A DNA stretch of 64,000 nucleotides from Bradyrhizobium sp. CB1717 (GTDB lineage: Bacteria > Pseudomonadota > Alphaproteobacteria > Rhizobiales > Xanthobacteraceae). The stretch covers positions 8,029,001-8,093,000 of the forward strand of contig NZ_CP121666.1 of the NCBI RefSeq assembly GCF_029714325.1, read 5' to 3'. How positions within the stretch are numbered: position 1 is the stretch's first letter; each line of letters opens with the position of its first letter. Below are positions 44,893 to 55,200 of this stretch, piece by piece. The notes under the pieces were generated by a model. The model was not told where the DNA came from. It saw nothing but the letters and a program-made list of their open reading frames with translations, and made no database searches. The position numbers were made by a program, and so were the translations under genes.

Positions 44893-46164
44893 ATGGTCTC
44901 CATTTCGGCCCCGATGCGCCCTTACGGCGCCCCGCAGCTCCACACCGCCAGAGTGCTTCGCTCTGGGCCGGGCTTCGAGCCGTTCGTGACGGTCGAGGGC
45001 GTCGACGGCGTGCCGCTCAGTATCGTGACGCGTTTTCTCGCGGGCCACCGCAAGCTCTCGGTCAGCCGTTTGAACAAAATGGCGTGGACGATCGCGAATG
45101 TCCTGGATTTGCTCAAAGCTCGTCGTGTCGAGCTTTTGGATTCGATCCTGACCGGTGACGGACTCTGGGATCATCACGTCATCGATATTATCGCAGCCCT
45201 GCAGTTTGTCGGCCCTCGCACGGCAGCCATCCGCGGTGCCGACGCGGAGTCCGGTCGGTCCACGGCCCTCCACGTCGGCGACGTCGAATGGATGAACCGC
45301 GTCGACATTGCCAAGAAATTCATCGTCTTCGTGCTCAAGCTCTCGCTCCGGGAGCTGCGGCGGGATGCTCTCCAACACGCGCACGCGCGCGACGTCATCG
45401 CTGACGTCGAACAACAGTTCGTAGAAGAGATGATCTCGGCGGCGTCAGATCCGCGGAAGGGTTTGGAGCCGGCCGAACTTAAATTCCTGGACGAGGTCAT
45501 CCACCCCGCGCACCCGCTCAATCCGTGGGGCGTCGATCGTCAGATGCTGTTCGTGATCCTCGTACTGTATCGCCTCCTCGGGCACCGCGCCCGGGAAGTC
45601 CTGTTGTATCAGGTCACCGATCTGGTTGACCGAGAGGGTGGCGCAGCATTGCGCCTCCTCCCGACCGATTTGAGATACGACCGTTCCGGAATGCCGGTCT
45701 CGCTCAAGAAGTCGCCGCGCTATCTGCGCATTCCTCCCTGGTGCGCGGACCTGCTGCAGGATCTCATCGACAATCACCGTCCCCTCATCGGCGAGCGCCT
45801 GAAGGCAAGAGGGAATTTCCAAGGATTGGCGCGGTTCAAGGAGTGCCCGTACATTTTCGTCAGCGCTCGCGGCGGGAGGCTCTCTTCCACTGTCCTTTAC
45901 GATCGGCTTCGCCTGCTCCGCGAGACGTTTCCGGACAAACTGCCGGCAGATCTGTCGCCCGGCCGGCTCCGCAATTCGCGCGCGGACGAGTTGGTGAAGG
46001 CTGCCCGGGAGAGCGGTTTGGACCTTTCCCGCGTCGCCCAGAACATGTTCGGTTGGGAACCCCATTCGATCATGCTCGATCGCTACGCGAACATGGAGGC
46101 AGAACGTGCGACCGACGCCTGGCTGCGCAGCCAAGCGAACATGGTCGAGGCGCTCCCGTCATGA
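44893..46164 (+). CDS. Tyrosine recombinase/integrase, first of a trio
   Basis: A 423-residue protein of the tyrosine-recombinase fold. The first catalytic Arg lies in LLGHRAREVLLYQVTD; the second box is the unusual LSPGRLRNSRADEL (Pro-Gly where HxLR has His); the C-terminal box has GWEPHSIMLDRYA with the nucleophile Tyr. AGGAG at 44881-44885 sets the start at ATG 44893. Its stop overlaps the next gene (ATGA). Trios of recombinases occur in RIT elements, Tn554-like transposons and gamma-mobile-trio islands; they act together to move an element. Confidence 0.75.
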   Translation: MVSISAPMRPYGAPQLHTARVLRSGPGFEPFVTVEGVDGVPLSIVTRFLAGHRKLSVSRLNKMAWTIANVLDLLKARRVELLDSILTGDGLWDHHVIDIIAALQFVGPRTAAIRGADAESGRSTALHVGDVEWMNRVDIAKKFIVFVLKLSLRELRRDALQHAHARDVIADVEQQFVEEMISAASDPRKGLEPAELKFLDEVIHPAHPLNPWGVDRQMLFVILVLYRLLGHRAREVLLYQVTDLVDREGGAALRLLPTDLRYDRSGMPVSLKKSPRYLRIPPWCADLLQDLIDNHRPLIGERLKARGNFQGLARFKECPYIFVSARGGRLSSTVLYDRLRLLRETFPDKLPADLSPGRLRNSRADELVKAARESGLDLSRVAQNMFGWEPHSIMLDRYANMEAERATDAWLRSQANMVEALPS

Positions 46165-47384
46165 TCGTGAGAGCGAAGGGCGGCTATGACGTCGACGTCA
46201 GCGGAGACGTCTGGACCCTCTATAAGGGCGCAAAGCAGTTCATCATCGATTGGACCCCAACGAAAGACTTGCCGACGCACGTCGTCGACGCAGCCAAGCG
46301 CTACGCGACCCGGATGGTGCGTACCGGCGCTGCCTCCTGCGTTCGCGACTTCGTTAATGGAAGCATCAAACCGCTCCTGGAATGCCCTTCCGCACAACTG
46401 CCGGCCCTGACTGAGGCTGCCTTCGACGAACTTCGCGCGCTGATCCCGCACGACAAGGCAAGCATCAATCGCTTCCGGAAGTTCTACCGCTGCAGTGTCC
46501 GGTTGCGCGGCTTCGATCGCGACTCGTCTGAGGTCATGGACTCGGTGAAGATCGGCGCGCATCGCACAGCGAGCGCGGATCAGGGACGCAATCCTCCCCT
46601 CCCCTCCGCACAGTACGAATTCCTGCGCCGGCAACTGGCTCTGCACCGCGCCGCGCTGCCCCTCGATGGTCGGGTAGCGCTCGGTTACTCGCTCGCCCTC
46701 GGTCCCAACGCCGACCCGATGTCGCTCGCGCGCGGTGCCGACCTGTCGAATAGCCACGAAGGACCCAAGTTCGGAGTGGCGCAGCATAAGAAGGGGCACA
46801 GTAAGCCGCGGTCCGAGCTGCGCGGCCTTCCCATTGACAACCATCTCGCGTGCGACATGCGCCTGTTGGCTGCGCGGAACGCCGAACTCGCATCGGCGAT
46901 GGTCTGGCCAGACGGCAGCATTGGGCTGCCCGATGGTGTCGCCGTGCCGCTGTTTATGCGTTCGGGGCCGAAGCCTAGCCACGCAGCGGCAAATTGCCCG
47001 GAACGCCAGTATGCATTGCACATGACGGCTAACGAAGTCTCCGTCCTGCTCCGTGAAACCGTCGTCGCCTTGTGCCGCCTGGTCGGAGCGGACCCGATCC
47101 ACATGACTGCGCGCACGGGCAAACGCACCGTGATGACCGAAGCCCAGCGGCATGGACTGCCCGCCGAAGTCATCGCCCTCATCGGCGGTCACCAGAGCAC
47201 GCGTCACATCGGTCACTACGCCGCAGAAGGCATACTGGTTCTCGACCAAGTCCAGAGGGCGCTCGGTGACCGGCTCGTCGGTCTTGGCGAATCGTACGTG
47301 CCGGTTGCTCCCGCACTCGAGGATTCGCCCGACGGAATCGCGTTGAAGTTCCGGAAGGTCAGGCTCGGGGCGAATGATGACTGA
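46161..47384 (+). CDS. Tyrosine recombinase/integrase, second of a trio
   Basis: A 407-residue recombinase. The C-terminal catalytic part is clear: HMTARTGKRT (HxxR-like, with Thr-Ala) and IGGHQSTRHIGHYA with His and the nucleophile Tyr; the first Arg probably lies in the region GADLSNSHEGP, but is not obvious. ATG 46161 overlaps the stop of the first recombinase. An open frame running back to 45741 is a shadow of it. It overlaps the third gene by 11 bp. Confidence 0.75.
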   Translation: MIVRAKGGYDVDVSGDVWTLYKGAKQFIIDWTPTKDLPTHVVDAAKRYATRMVRTGAASCVRDFVNGSIKPLLECPSAQLPALTEAAFDELRALIPHDKASINRFRKFYRCSVRLRGFDRDSSEVMDSVKIGAHRTASADQGRNPPLPSAQYEFLRRQLALHRAALPLDGRVALGYSLALGPNADPMSLARGADLSNSHEGPKFGVAQHKKGHSKPRSELRGLPIDNHLACDMRLLAARNAELASAMVWPDGSIGLPDGVAVPLFMRSGPKPSHAAANCPERQYALHMTANEVSVLLRETVVALCRLVGADPIHMTARTGKRTVMTEAQRHGLPAEVIALIGGHQSTRHIGHYAAEGILVLDQVQRALGDRLVGLGESYVPVAPALEDSPDGIALKFRKVRLGANDD

Positions 47385-49188
47385 AGTCCACGGAAGACAT
47401 AACCGGTCGACGCGCGGCGAACGGCTCCGCCGACCGCTCCCCATCGCGCTCGCAAGGCGCGACATGGGCCCTGATCCGGAACTGAATCTCACTCAGATGG
47501 AAGCCGCCGCACGATCGTGCGGCGCATTCGGTACCGACCTCGTTTTCGACGCCGTGCAATGGATCATCGCGGACGCCAAGGCGACGGTCTCGCGCGAAGC
47601 GCATGCACTGTGGTTCACGGAGCTGCCCGGCGGCGAAGAAGCCGAAAACGAAGCGAAATTGCGTGCGCCGTTCGCGCCGGCATATTCAAACTTCGTCAAG
47701 AGCTTGGTGCGGCTGCTTGAGCACAAGGAGCATCACGGTCCGCCGACCTACGATCGCATCATGCGCGCAGCCCGGTGCCTGTACGAACCTCTCCAACAGC
47801 GCGGCGTCTCGTCGCCCGCCGAGCTGACGACCTCGGACTTCGAAGACGCCGAGTGGACGGAAGGATATTCCGACCACACGCGGTACTGTCTATCGTTCGA
47901 TCTCTACACGATCGCCCATGTTTGCAACGTGTACCGTCTGACTTGGGATGAGATCGAGTACGAACCGAGCGTACCTGCACCGACGCAGGAAACCTCGGCG
48001 AACTCCCAAGACGCGTCCCTGCCGAGTCCGGCGGTGTTCTCGGCCCTCGCCCGGATCGACTCGGAAGCCCGCTCGCTTTCGGACGTCGCCATGATGAGCG
48101 TGGTGAAGGTCATTCAGTGGACGACGCTGCGGGGCATCGAGGGCCTTCAGCTCGGCATCCACTGCGAACGCTTCTTCGTCGACGGGCGCGAGACCTCGGC
48201 CGCCGAGTACGACGCCGCGGATCCCGGACTCCGCAAGTACGGCCTCTCCTTCTACGACGTCAAGAACAAGCGGTACGATCACAAGGCGATCATTTCGGAG
48301 GTGGTTCCGATCGTGAGAGACGCCATCGCCACAGCTAAGATCCTCTCGGCGCCTGCCCGCGAGATCGCCCGCCATTACGAATCCGGCGCCGGCGCTTGGC
48401 TGCCCGCTCCGTTGAGGGATCGCGAGCTGATGCCGGTCGAGGATCTGGCCGAACCGCTGTGGAAGTCGCGGCAACAGATGACCGACTGGCTCGGGAGACA
48501 CGAGGTGCCGGTCCTGGAAGAGGCCGTGGCGCGCGTCGACCTCGAAGAAGGGCTCGCCCGCACGCCGGCCGGCTGGTCCCGTACGCGGCAACTTCACTCC
48601 GCGGCAGCCGACTTCATTCGCAACCACCCCGGCCCATACTTCACCTGCGCTGAACTCTCCGCAGCGCTTCCGGTGACCGAGCTGCGGCGCTGGCTGCGGA
48701 AGATGGGAGTGGCGGTCAGGCCACGCTGCATCGCAAGCAGCGATCTGAAGCGCGTGGTCGCCGAAATGCATCGTCCCGGAAGGGGTCTCCCGCAGCCCTT
48801 GTCCGAGACGCTGTTCCTTTTTCCGGAGCATTTCTTCGCGACGGCGCGGCAGACCTTCATGCCTGTTGTGCGGCCCATCACCATCGACCAGTTGCGCGTT
48901 TGGATGCGTGGATCGAAGTACGCCCATTCCGTGTTCCGCCGCTACGATAGCCGGGAGGCAAACGGCGATCCTATCGTGGTGTTGCCGCATGCATTCCGCC
49001 GCTGGCTGATCACGATCGTCGGATCCGGCCGCATCTCGCTCGCCCAGCTCAGGGAATGGACGGGGCACGTGTCCATCACTGCCGTCAAGGGTTACGTCCG
49101 CGAGACGGAGGCCGAGATCGCCGAAAAGGTCATGCACGCCTTTCGGGCCACGAATGTCGAGCGGATGCCGGAACACTGGCAGACATGA
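47374..49188 (+). CDS. Tyrosine recombinase/integrase, third and largest of a trio
   Basis: A 604-residue recombinase. TTLRGIEGLQLG holds the first Arg; the second box is PHAFRRWLITIVGSG (HxxR) and the last is WTGHVSITAVKGYVRE with His and Tyr. The N-terminal ~200 residues form the arm/core-binding region. The long C-terminal insert between the first and second boxes (residues ~330-500) is unusual and includes a possible HTH (FTCAELSAALPVTELRRWLR). The size recalls TnpB of Tn554-type elements (about 630 residues). Starts at ATG 47374 or 47377, overlapping the previous gene; its TGA overlaps the next ATG. Confidence 0.78.
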   Translation: MMTEVHGRHNRSTRGERLRRPLPIALARRDMGPDPELNLTQMEAAARSCGAFGTDLVFDAVQWIIADAKATVSREAHALWFTELPGGEEAENEAKLRAPFAPAYSNFVKSLVRLLEHKEHHGPPTYDRIMRAARCLYEPLQQRGVSSPAELTTSDFEDAEWTEGYSDHTRYCLSFDLYTIAHVCNVYRLTWDEIEYEPSVPAPTQETSANSQDASLPSPAVFSALARIDSEARSLSDVAMMSVVKVIQWTTLRGIEGLQLGIHCERFFVDGRETSAAEYDAADPGLRKYGLSFYDVKNKRYDHKAIISEVVPIVRDAIATAKILSAPAREIARHYESGAGAWLPAPLRDRELMPVEDLAEPLWKSRQQMTDWLGRHEVPVLEEAVARVDLEEGLARTPAGWSRTRQLHSAAADFIRNHPGPYFTCAELSAALPVTELRRWLRKMGVAVRPRCIASSDLKRVVAEMHRPGRGLPQPLSETLFLFPEHFFATARQTFMPVVRPITIDQLRVWMRGSKYAHSVFRRYDSREANGDPIVVLPHAFRRWLITIVGSGRISLAQLREWTGHVSITAVKGYVRETEAEIAEKVMHAFRATNVERMPEHWQT

Positions 49189-49748
49189 GTGAAAAGAAGA
49201 AATTGGAGCCGAACGATATCGAGCTCATTCTCGGATGGATCGACGAACAGACGAGCAAGGTAAAGTTCCCGGCGATCAAAGAGGCGTGCCCGAGCATCAT
49301 CGGCAAGGAGTTCTCGATCGTCGCGCTTCGCAAACGCGCCATCGTCGAGAGAGTGACCGCGAAGAACGATCGCATCCGGCTCGGCGAAATCACGAGCATC
49401 GACGAGCTTCCGTCCAAGCGGGACATAGAACGAAACTTGCGCGCGCGCGTGCGGGTGCTGGAGGCGCACAACGCCAATCTTCGTGGGTACATTCTCACCA
49501 TGACCCTTAATGCGCGGCGCCTAGGTTACTCGTTCGACGAGCTGGAACGCAAAACAAAGGTTTCGACCAAGATTACCCGGGAAGCGCACGAGCGTCATGC
49601 CAAGGAAATCGAGGACAAGACGAGATCGAGAATCGAGAAGCAGCGCGAACACGAGCGAAGCCTCGACGCAGCGCAAGCCGATCGGAAGAAGAGGCGTAGG
49701 CTCGCAAAGCGCGGAAAACGACGGGGCGATGAGGAAAACGATGAATAG
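49185..49748 (+). CDS. Coiled-coil basic partner protein of the recombinase trio
   Basis: A 187-residue, very charged protein: a short helical/HTH-like N-terminus (DIELILGWIDEQTSKVKFPA, then EFSIVALRKRAIVERV), a long coiled-coil (residues ~75-180), and a lysine/arginine-rich end. No catalytic motif. ATG 49185 overlaps the third recombinase stop. A small accessory fourth protein is typical for Tn554 (TnpC) and gamma-mobile-trio (GmtX) modules, where it helps DNA binding; I cannot tell which, if either, is the closest relative. Confidence 0.65.
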   Translation: MSEKKKLEPNDIELILGWIDEQTSKVKFPAIKEACPSIIGKEFSIVALRKRAIVERVTAKNDRIRLGEITSIDELPSKRDIERNLRARVRVLEAHNANLRGYILTMTLNARRLGYSFDELERKTKVSTKITREAHERHAKEIEDKTRSRIEKQREHERSLDAAQADRKKRRRLAKRGKRRGDEENDE

Positions 49749-49761
49749 GAGGCACCGCGAC

Positions 49762-50343
49762 ATGCAGTCGAACGAACTGATGACGTCCGACGACAGGCCC
49801 TCTCTCGATCCCTTCACCATCTCGTTCATGCGAATGGCGGTGGGACTCTGGGCCAAGGGTCTTCCCGATCCGTCCATCCAAGGCGTCCGCAAAGCGGACG
49901 CGCTGGCGCTCACGACGAAGGTCACGGGCAAGGTGTACGCGCAGGACGACTCGCCGAGGCCTTCGCGGACCTCGACGCCTGTCGCGAGCGGCTCAGCGCC
50001 GCCCGCCCGCGGATCGGAGTCTGACATGCCGCTACTCTTTCCTCACCCCTGCGAAGGTCTTCCCGCCTCGGCCAGGAAAGCCTTCGACGTCGCAGCCGCA
50101 GGTGCTGAGCCCAAGGCCGCAAAGAAGACGCTGTCTTTGCTCGTCGAACGCGGTCTTCTCGCCCGACATGCCCGGCAGCATTTCTTCAACGATCGGCTGC
50201 CGCCCATGGTGAGCTACGTGTACAGCGTGCCGATTGCGCACCACCTGGCGTGGTGCCAGCACTGGGCTGCACCGCGTGCACCGACGGCGAGGCGTAGGCG
50301 TCGCAGCAGGCGGGCCGGTGACGACGAGCCGACGCTGTTCTGA
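49762..50343 (+). CDS. Hypothetical protein downstream of the recombinase operon
   Basis: A 193-residue protein. It has no recognisable domain; the N-terminal half is predicted helical (PFTISFMRMAVGLWAKGLPD), the centre is disordered (PRPSRTSTPVASGSAPP), then LSLLVERGLLARHARQHFFN and VSYVYSVPIAHHLAWCQHW, and a basic tail. ATG 49762 has GAGG at a good distance in TAGGAGGCACC; an in-frame ATG at 49741 overlaps the end of the previous gene. Probably carried by the mobile element. Confidence 0.55.
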   Translation: MQSNELMTSDDRPSLDPFTISFMRMAVGLWAKGLPDPSIQGVRKADALALTTKVTGKVYAQDDSPRPSRTSTPVASGSAPPARGSESDMPLLFPHPCEGLPASARKAFDVAAAGAEPKAAKKTLSLLVERGLLARHARQHFFNDRLPPMVSYVYSVPIAHHLAWCQHWAAPRAPTARRRRRSRRAGDDEPTLF

Positions 50344-50373
50344 CGCATACGAGGTCCCGCGAGGAGAGAGCAC

Positions 50374-50616
50374 ATGAAGAGTTACGACAATCCCAAGCCG
50401 ATGCCCGCTGAAAACCGTTCCAAGTCGCGGACGGATAATGCGGTTCCGATTTCTTCGCGCTACTTCCGCATGAACGATGTCCGGGCCCATGGAGGCCTCT
50501 ATTCGGCTGCCTATCTCGCTTTCGCGGCGCCGCCCATGACCAGCGTTCATCAGGACCCAACCAGCGCCGTCCGCACGCTGTCCGACTTCCGCCGAACCAT
50601 GACACGAAGGATCTAA
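50374..50616 (+). CDS. Small hypothetical protein
   Basis: An 80-residue protein (KSYDNPKPMPAENRSKSRTD, then SRYFRMNDVRAHGGLYSAAY). GAGGAG lies 8 bases before ATG 50374. No fold recognised. It is in a run of short genes with 2-48 bp gaps that follow the recombinase trio. Confidence 0.5.
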   Translation: MKSYDNPKPMPAENRSKSRTDNAVPISSRYFRMNDVRAHGGLYSAAYLAFAAPPMTSVHQDPTSAVRTLSDFRRTMTRRI

Positions 50617-50618
50617 CA

Positions 50619-50888
50619 ATGACGAACGCGACCATCGAGTACTCCAAGTCTGGCGGGACCATCGTCAGTCGTGGGGCGATCGAGGAGACCGACAAGGATA
50701 GCCGGCGCTATGCCAATCTCGAAGATATCTGCGGGGGGCAGATTACTGTCGATCGGCTCGATATCTTTCGGAAAGCGATTCCGGAATTCCACCTGTTCAT
50801 CGAGATGATGGGCAAGCTTCTCGCGCCGTTAGAAGACGAAGACCGCGGCATTCCCGATGCAAGCACCGCCCAGCCGGGCCGAGACTGA
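50619..50888 (+). CDS. Small hypothetical protein
   Basis: An 89-residue protein, acidic (SKSGGTIVSRGAIEETDKDS, YANLEDICGGQITVDRLDIF). The ATG stands two bases after the previous stop, so the genes are coupled. Function unknown. Confidence 0.5.
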   Translation: MTNATIEYSKSGGTIVSRGAIEETDKDSRRYANLEDICGGQITVDRLDIFRKAIPEFHLFIEMMGKLLAPLEDEDRGIPDASTAQPGRD

Positions 50889-50935
50889 CGGTCAGCCGAG
50901 CAGCAACCCGCACACGCCCAGGAAGGACCAGAAGC

Positions 50936-51354
50936 ATGGCCAGATATATCGTCGCCGATCCTGATGTCGGCCCCGGCTGGACGCACATCTGGAGAATTCA
51001 AGAGGCGGCCGGCCGTTCTATCGACGTGGAACGGTCCTGCCGGTTCGCGTTCGACCGACGCTTGGCTCGCCTCGTCAAGGTCGATATCGATGTCGACGGC
51101 ATCATGGTGCCGGCGTCGGAAGCGGAAAAGACGACCTGCTCGACAGTTTGCTCAACGCAAATTTCGCGGCGATTGAAGATCCGGAATCGCACGGCCTTTC
51201 CGTGAGCAGAAGCCTGCCTGAATGGTGCAGGAAAGCCCGGACGGCGAACCGCAGCCGGAAAGCTCCCGATTTGTTGCGCCTCATGATGGAGACCGACAAG
51301 CAGGGCGAAATCATGTTTGAGCGCGCGCCGCACCGCCGGCCGAATGGAGACTGA
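50936..51354 (+). pseudogene. Small hypothetical gene with a frameshift
   Basis: Frame A from ATG 50936 (ARYIVADPDVGPGWTHIWRI, VKVDIDVDGIMVPASEAE) and frame B (DDLLDSLLNANFAAIEDPES to PHRRPNGD, stop 51354) join if one A is restored in the AAAA run at 51126-51129. The product would be about 139 residues, small and acidic in the middle. The homopolymer location makes a sequencing or assembly slip as likely as a real mutation. Confidence 0.5.
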
Positions 51355-51359
51355 CGCTC

Positions 51360-52149
51360 ATGCCGCAGACCGGAGTAGATTGGGAAACCTTCGAGATCCG
51401 TCGGATCGTGAACTACGACATGCGCCTGCGCTTCGCATGGACGATAATAGAGTATCTCGAAGGAGTATGCGCCGACAACCTTCCCGAAGACATGGAGCGC
51501 GAAGCCAAGCTGCTCGCGGCCTCCTTGCCCGGGGTTAGACTGAGGGAAGTGGTCCGCAATATCCGCGGGATCCGGGACTACGAGGCCCTCAAGTCGCATT
51601 TGGACATCGACTACTCCGCGATCGAAGAATATGCCGGCCACGGCGACGTGAGCGCGCTCGAAGGATGGCTGCTCGCGCAGCGCAGCGACGACGGCGCGCT
51701 CGCGATCTGCAGGTACGAGGCCGATCCGCATGGCCACTTCGCGAGCGACGCCGAGGCCGCCTCCTATGTCCTCTGGCGTGCAGTAGAGGGCTCCGATTTT
51801 CACCAAGAAGTCATCGGCGTGGTCGGCGTCCCCAGAAGCTACTCCGTCGACATTGTCCCGTGGTCGCATCGCTCGATCAGGAACAATCCGATCGAGCTCG
51901 CATCGAATGGCAACGCGCTGAGCCGAGGCCGCGTTATCTATCGTCTGATGATTTGGTGGGCAAGACCGATTCCTATTTGGCAAGCCTGTGGCATGTCGCC
52001 CAAGCCAATCCGGCCGATACTTTAAGGACGAGGAGGCAGGTCAGCTTGCGGAGGCGATCGGAAGAGAGATCATTCAGCGCTTTCTGCGTAAGACCCCTCC
52101 TGGAGCCACAGCGGCGCGCGTTTCAACTGGCCCGACTTCATCTCGATAG
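51360..52149 (+). pseudogene. Hypothetical gene with two frameshifts
   Basis: Frame A from ATG 51360 gives ~200 good residues (VDWETFEIRRIVNYDMRLRF and so on). Near 51945 the protein-like sequence moves to another frame (DDLVGKTDSYLASLWHVAQA), and near 52020 to a third (FKDEEAGQLAEAIGREIIQR, stop TAG 52147). Each needs one restored base. The reconstructed protein of ~262 residues is unknown to me. Two shifts in 80 bp make a true pseudogene or poor local sequence likely. Confidence 0.5.
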
Positions 52150-52263
52150 GCAGCCGGAGGCGACTTAGTCTCGTACCTCCGAGCAGCATCGGGACGATTC
52201 CCTGTAGTTTGAGTCGCACCGTGGGCCGCTCCGGGCGGCTCCGAACGGCCCTGTGATCAGATC

Positions 52264-55200
52264 TCAGATTGTTTCTGCCATTTCCAGGTACCGGCAGAAG
52301 GCATTGGCGAGCGCCATCTGACGAGGCGTGCGGCATTCGACTCCAAACAGGCGCGGCGACGCCACCACCACGCAGATGCACTTCGCGCGCGATGTCGCGA
52401 CGTTGAGCCTGTTGCTGCTATAGAGGAACTCCATGCCCCGCGGGGCATCGCCGTGGCTCGATGTCGTCATCGAGTAGATCACGATAGGGGCTTCCCGGCC
52501 CTGAAACTTGTCGACGGTCCCGACCCGGACGCCGCGAATACGCTCCTGGATTTCGGCTACCTGCGCGTTGTAGGGGGCGATGACGAGGATGTCATCGCGC
52601 CCCACCGCCCGCTCCACGGCGGCCCGATCGATCCATGTCGTTCCCGACCGCAGGATTTCGTCGACGAGACCACGGATGCTCTCGGCCTCTTCGGGCGACG
52701 AACTCTGATTACCTTCGTGGGTCACCGGAAGGTAACGAAGCCCCGCACCTTGCAGCCTTCCGGTCGACCTGATCGCCTGGTTTTCGAGGCCCGGACGCGG
52801 CTGCAATCGGCTTTCGTAGAACATCTCCGAATTGAATGAGCAGATGAGCGGATGCAATCGCCAGGTCTCCGCCAGGAAGAGGCCGCGATCCGGCGGCACG
52901 GTCGCGTGCGGACCGAGGATATGATCGAGCGAAGAGACATCGACGCCGTCTGGATGGCCGCCCTGGATCGGCTGTTCGAGCTGACGCGGATCTCCCAACA
53001 GTACGATGCTCCGGGCGGCTTGGGACACGGCCAGTACGTTCGCCAGCGACATCTGGGCCGCCTCGTCGACGAAGAGCACGTCGACGCTTTCCGCAGCGTC
53101 GGGTCTGGCCCAGAACCAAGCGGTCGCGCCACCGACGCTACCGCCGGTGCTCAAGGCATCGAGGAAAGCTCCGTTGTCGGTCGTGAACCGAAGGCCCGGT
53201 CCATCGTCCTCCATCTCGGAAAGCTTCTGAATGCAATCGACGGCGAAGGCCTGCTCGCGCGAGGCCGTTCCTACTTCGTCGATGAGATTCCGGATGACCT
53301 TATGGGAGTTGGCCGTAATACCGACCGTCCTCTTCTCCTTGGCGAGTGCGAGGATCATTCGAGCCCCGGCGAATGTCTTGCCCGCGCCAGGCGGTCCCTG
53401 CACCGGGAACACGCTTTCGTCGAGATCGACGGCAATCCGGGCGGCCGACTCAAGCGCGGTTTCGCCGTCGGTCCGCAGCTGTCCGGTCCGAAGACGCGGA
53501 GCGACCGCCATCAGAAGGTCCCGCGCCGCCCGATAACCACCCTCACCTTCGATTCCGTGGTCGGCGACGTATTCGCCGATCCGCACCAAGGCGTCCGCGA
53601 GCACCTGCGTGTCGACGAAGTTGTGCGCGAAAACCGCTGCGGGATGCAGCCCAGCCGTATCGGCGCGCTTCTTGATGTCGATGGTACGGTCGTCGAGGGA
53701 AATGGCGACCACACGCCCGAATTTGTCGCCGCCGGGGCTCCTGAGATCGTCGTCGGCCCGGATGTCCGTATCTTGAGGCGCGAACGAATACCGGTGAACG
53801 GGAGCCTTGGCGGTCCCGCCCCGCGCATCGAGAAACGTGAGCTCCGACAGACCGTCCCGCTCGTGGAGAAGATCCTCAGCCGACAGGTCGCGGAGGCGGA
53901 AGTATTCCCACCAGACCGACTTCTTCTCGCGTCCATGCCAGTCCAACATGTACGCCAACAGCCACCGCGCCTGCTGCTGTGGGCTTCGATCGGCTACGTC
54001 ATCAGGCACGCCTTCGGTAAGTCGGACCACGAGTGCGGCGACTTTTCTCTGGCGTTCGTCCAGCTCGGCGCCGATCTCCGCCTCGGAGGCCTCCGGGCGG
54101 CCGATCTCGGTTCCGCCGGAGACGAGATCCGCGCGTACAATCTCGAGCCAGTCCCGCAGGGCCTTTGTCGACGCGCAGTCGTCCTGGTTGTAGCCCCGGA
54201 TGGCCGCCTTATCCTCTTCCGGAATCGCCGCCGCGTCGGCCATCTCGAGCCGGGCCTGTGTCCGCGCCATCGTCGCTCCGACCTCCTCCAGCGGGACGGC
54301 TCTGTGGTACGAATAGAGAGGTTCGAGCTTCTTGATCGAATAGCTTTCGACGCTCGCGCGGATCGCATGGCGCACGACCGAAAACAGATCGACGAATATC
54401 TCGGCGCGGAGCAGATCGTCGACCTCGTTCTCCCGCGTCGCATAGCGTCCCATTAGTCGCTTCAACGCCGCCGGTTCGTAGGCCGCGAAATGATAGATAT
54501 GAAGCCCGGGGTATTTCTTCAGGCGCTCCATCACGAAATCGATGAAACGCTCGAAAGCTGCCCTTTCTTGCTGCCGGTTGGAGGCCCAATCACCGACGTA
54601 CGTCTCGCCGCCTTGTTCGTCGGCGAACAGGTACCCGAACAAAAACTCAAGACCGCCGTCGCCGACGAACGGATCGCCCTCGAAATCAAAAAAGATATCG
54701 CCGGGAGACGGCTCCGGCAGGCGCGCCAGCCCGAAGCCAGGCGTCGGAGGAAGAGCCTCGTACAGGACCTTTCTCGCGTTCCTGCCTTCTACCTGTATCC
54801 GCGCCTGGTCGCGGACCTTCTCGAAGCTCTTCGCGGCACCGCGATCCGGGCGCCAGGCAAGCGGTATCGGCATCCTGGCCAGCGCCGCGGTGGTGTCGAT
54901 ACCGCGCCGCTCCAGTTCGCCGATCTGGGACTTGCTGATGCCTGCGACGAGCGACATGTGATCGTCCGCCCTTCTTTGCTCGTCGCAGTGACGCCGCCAC
55001 CGGCATATTTCGCAGTGCCCGATCGGCTCGGGGTAGGCCGACGCGGTCTCGCCGTCCGAAACTGCCCTCTCCAGGCTCGCCCGCACGTGTCGATAGTAGG
55101 CGGCATAGTCGGAGATGCGATACTGCTCGGGTACGTAGTTCGTACCCGGAGTTACGACGTACGCCGACTCGGGCTCCAGACCTTGCATTTCGCGGAGCAG

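Noticed and set aside
52852..54456. A 534-codon plus-strand ORF
   Set aside because: It is antisense to the nuclease-helicase gene, whose motifs are complete; its own translation has no recognisable features.
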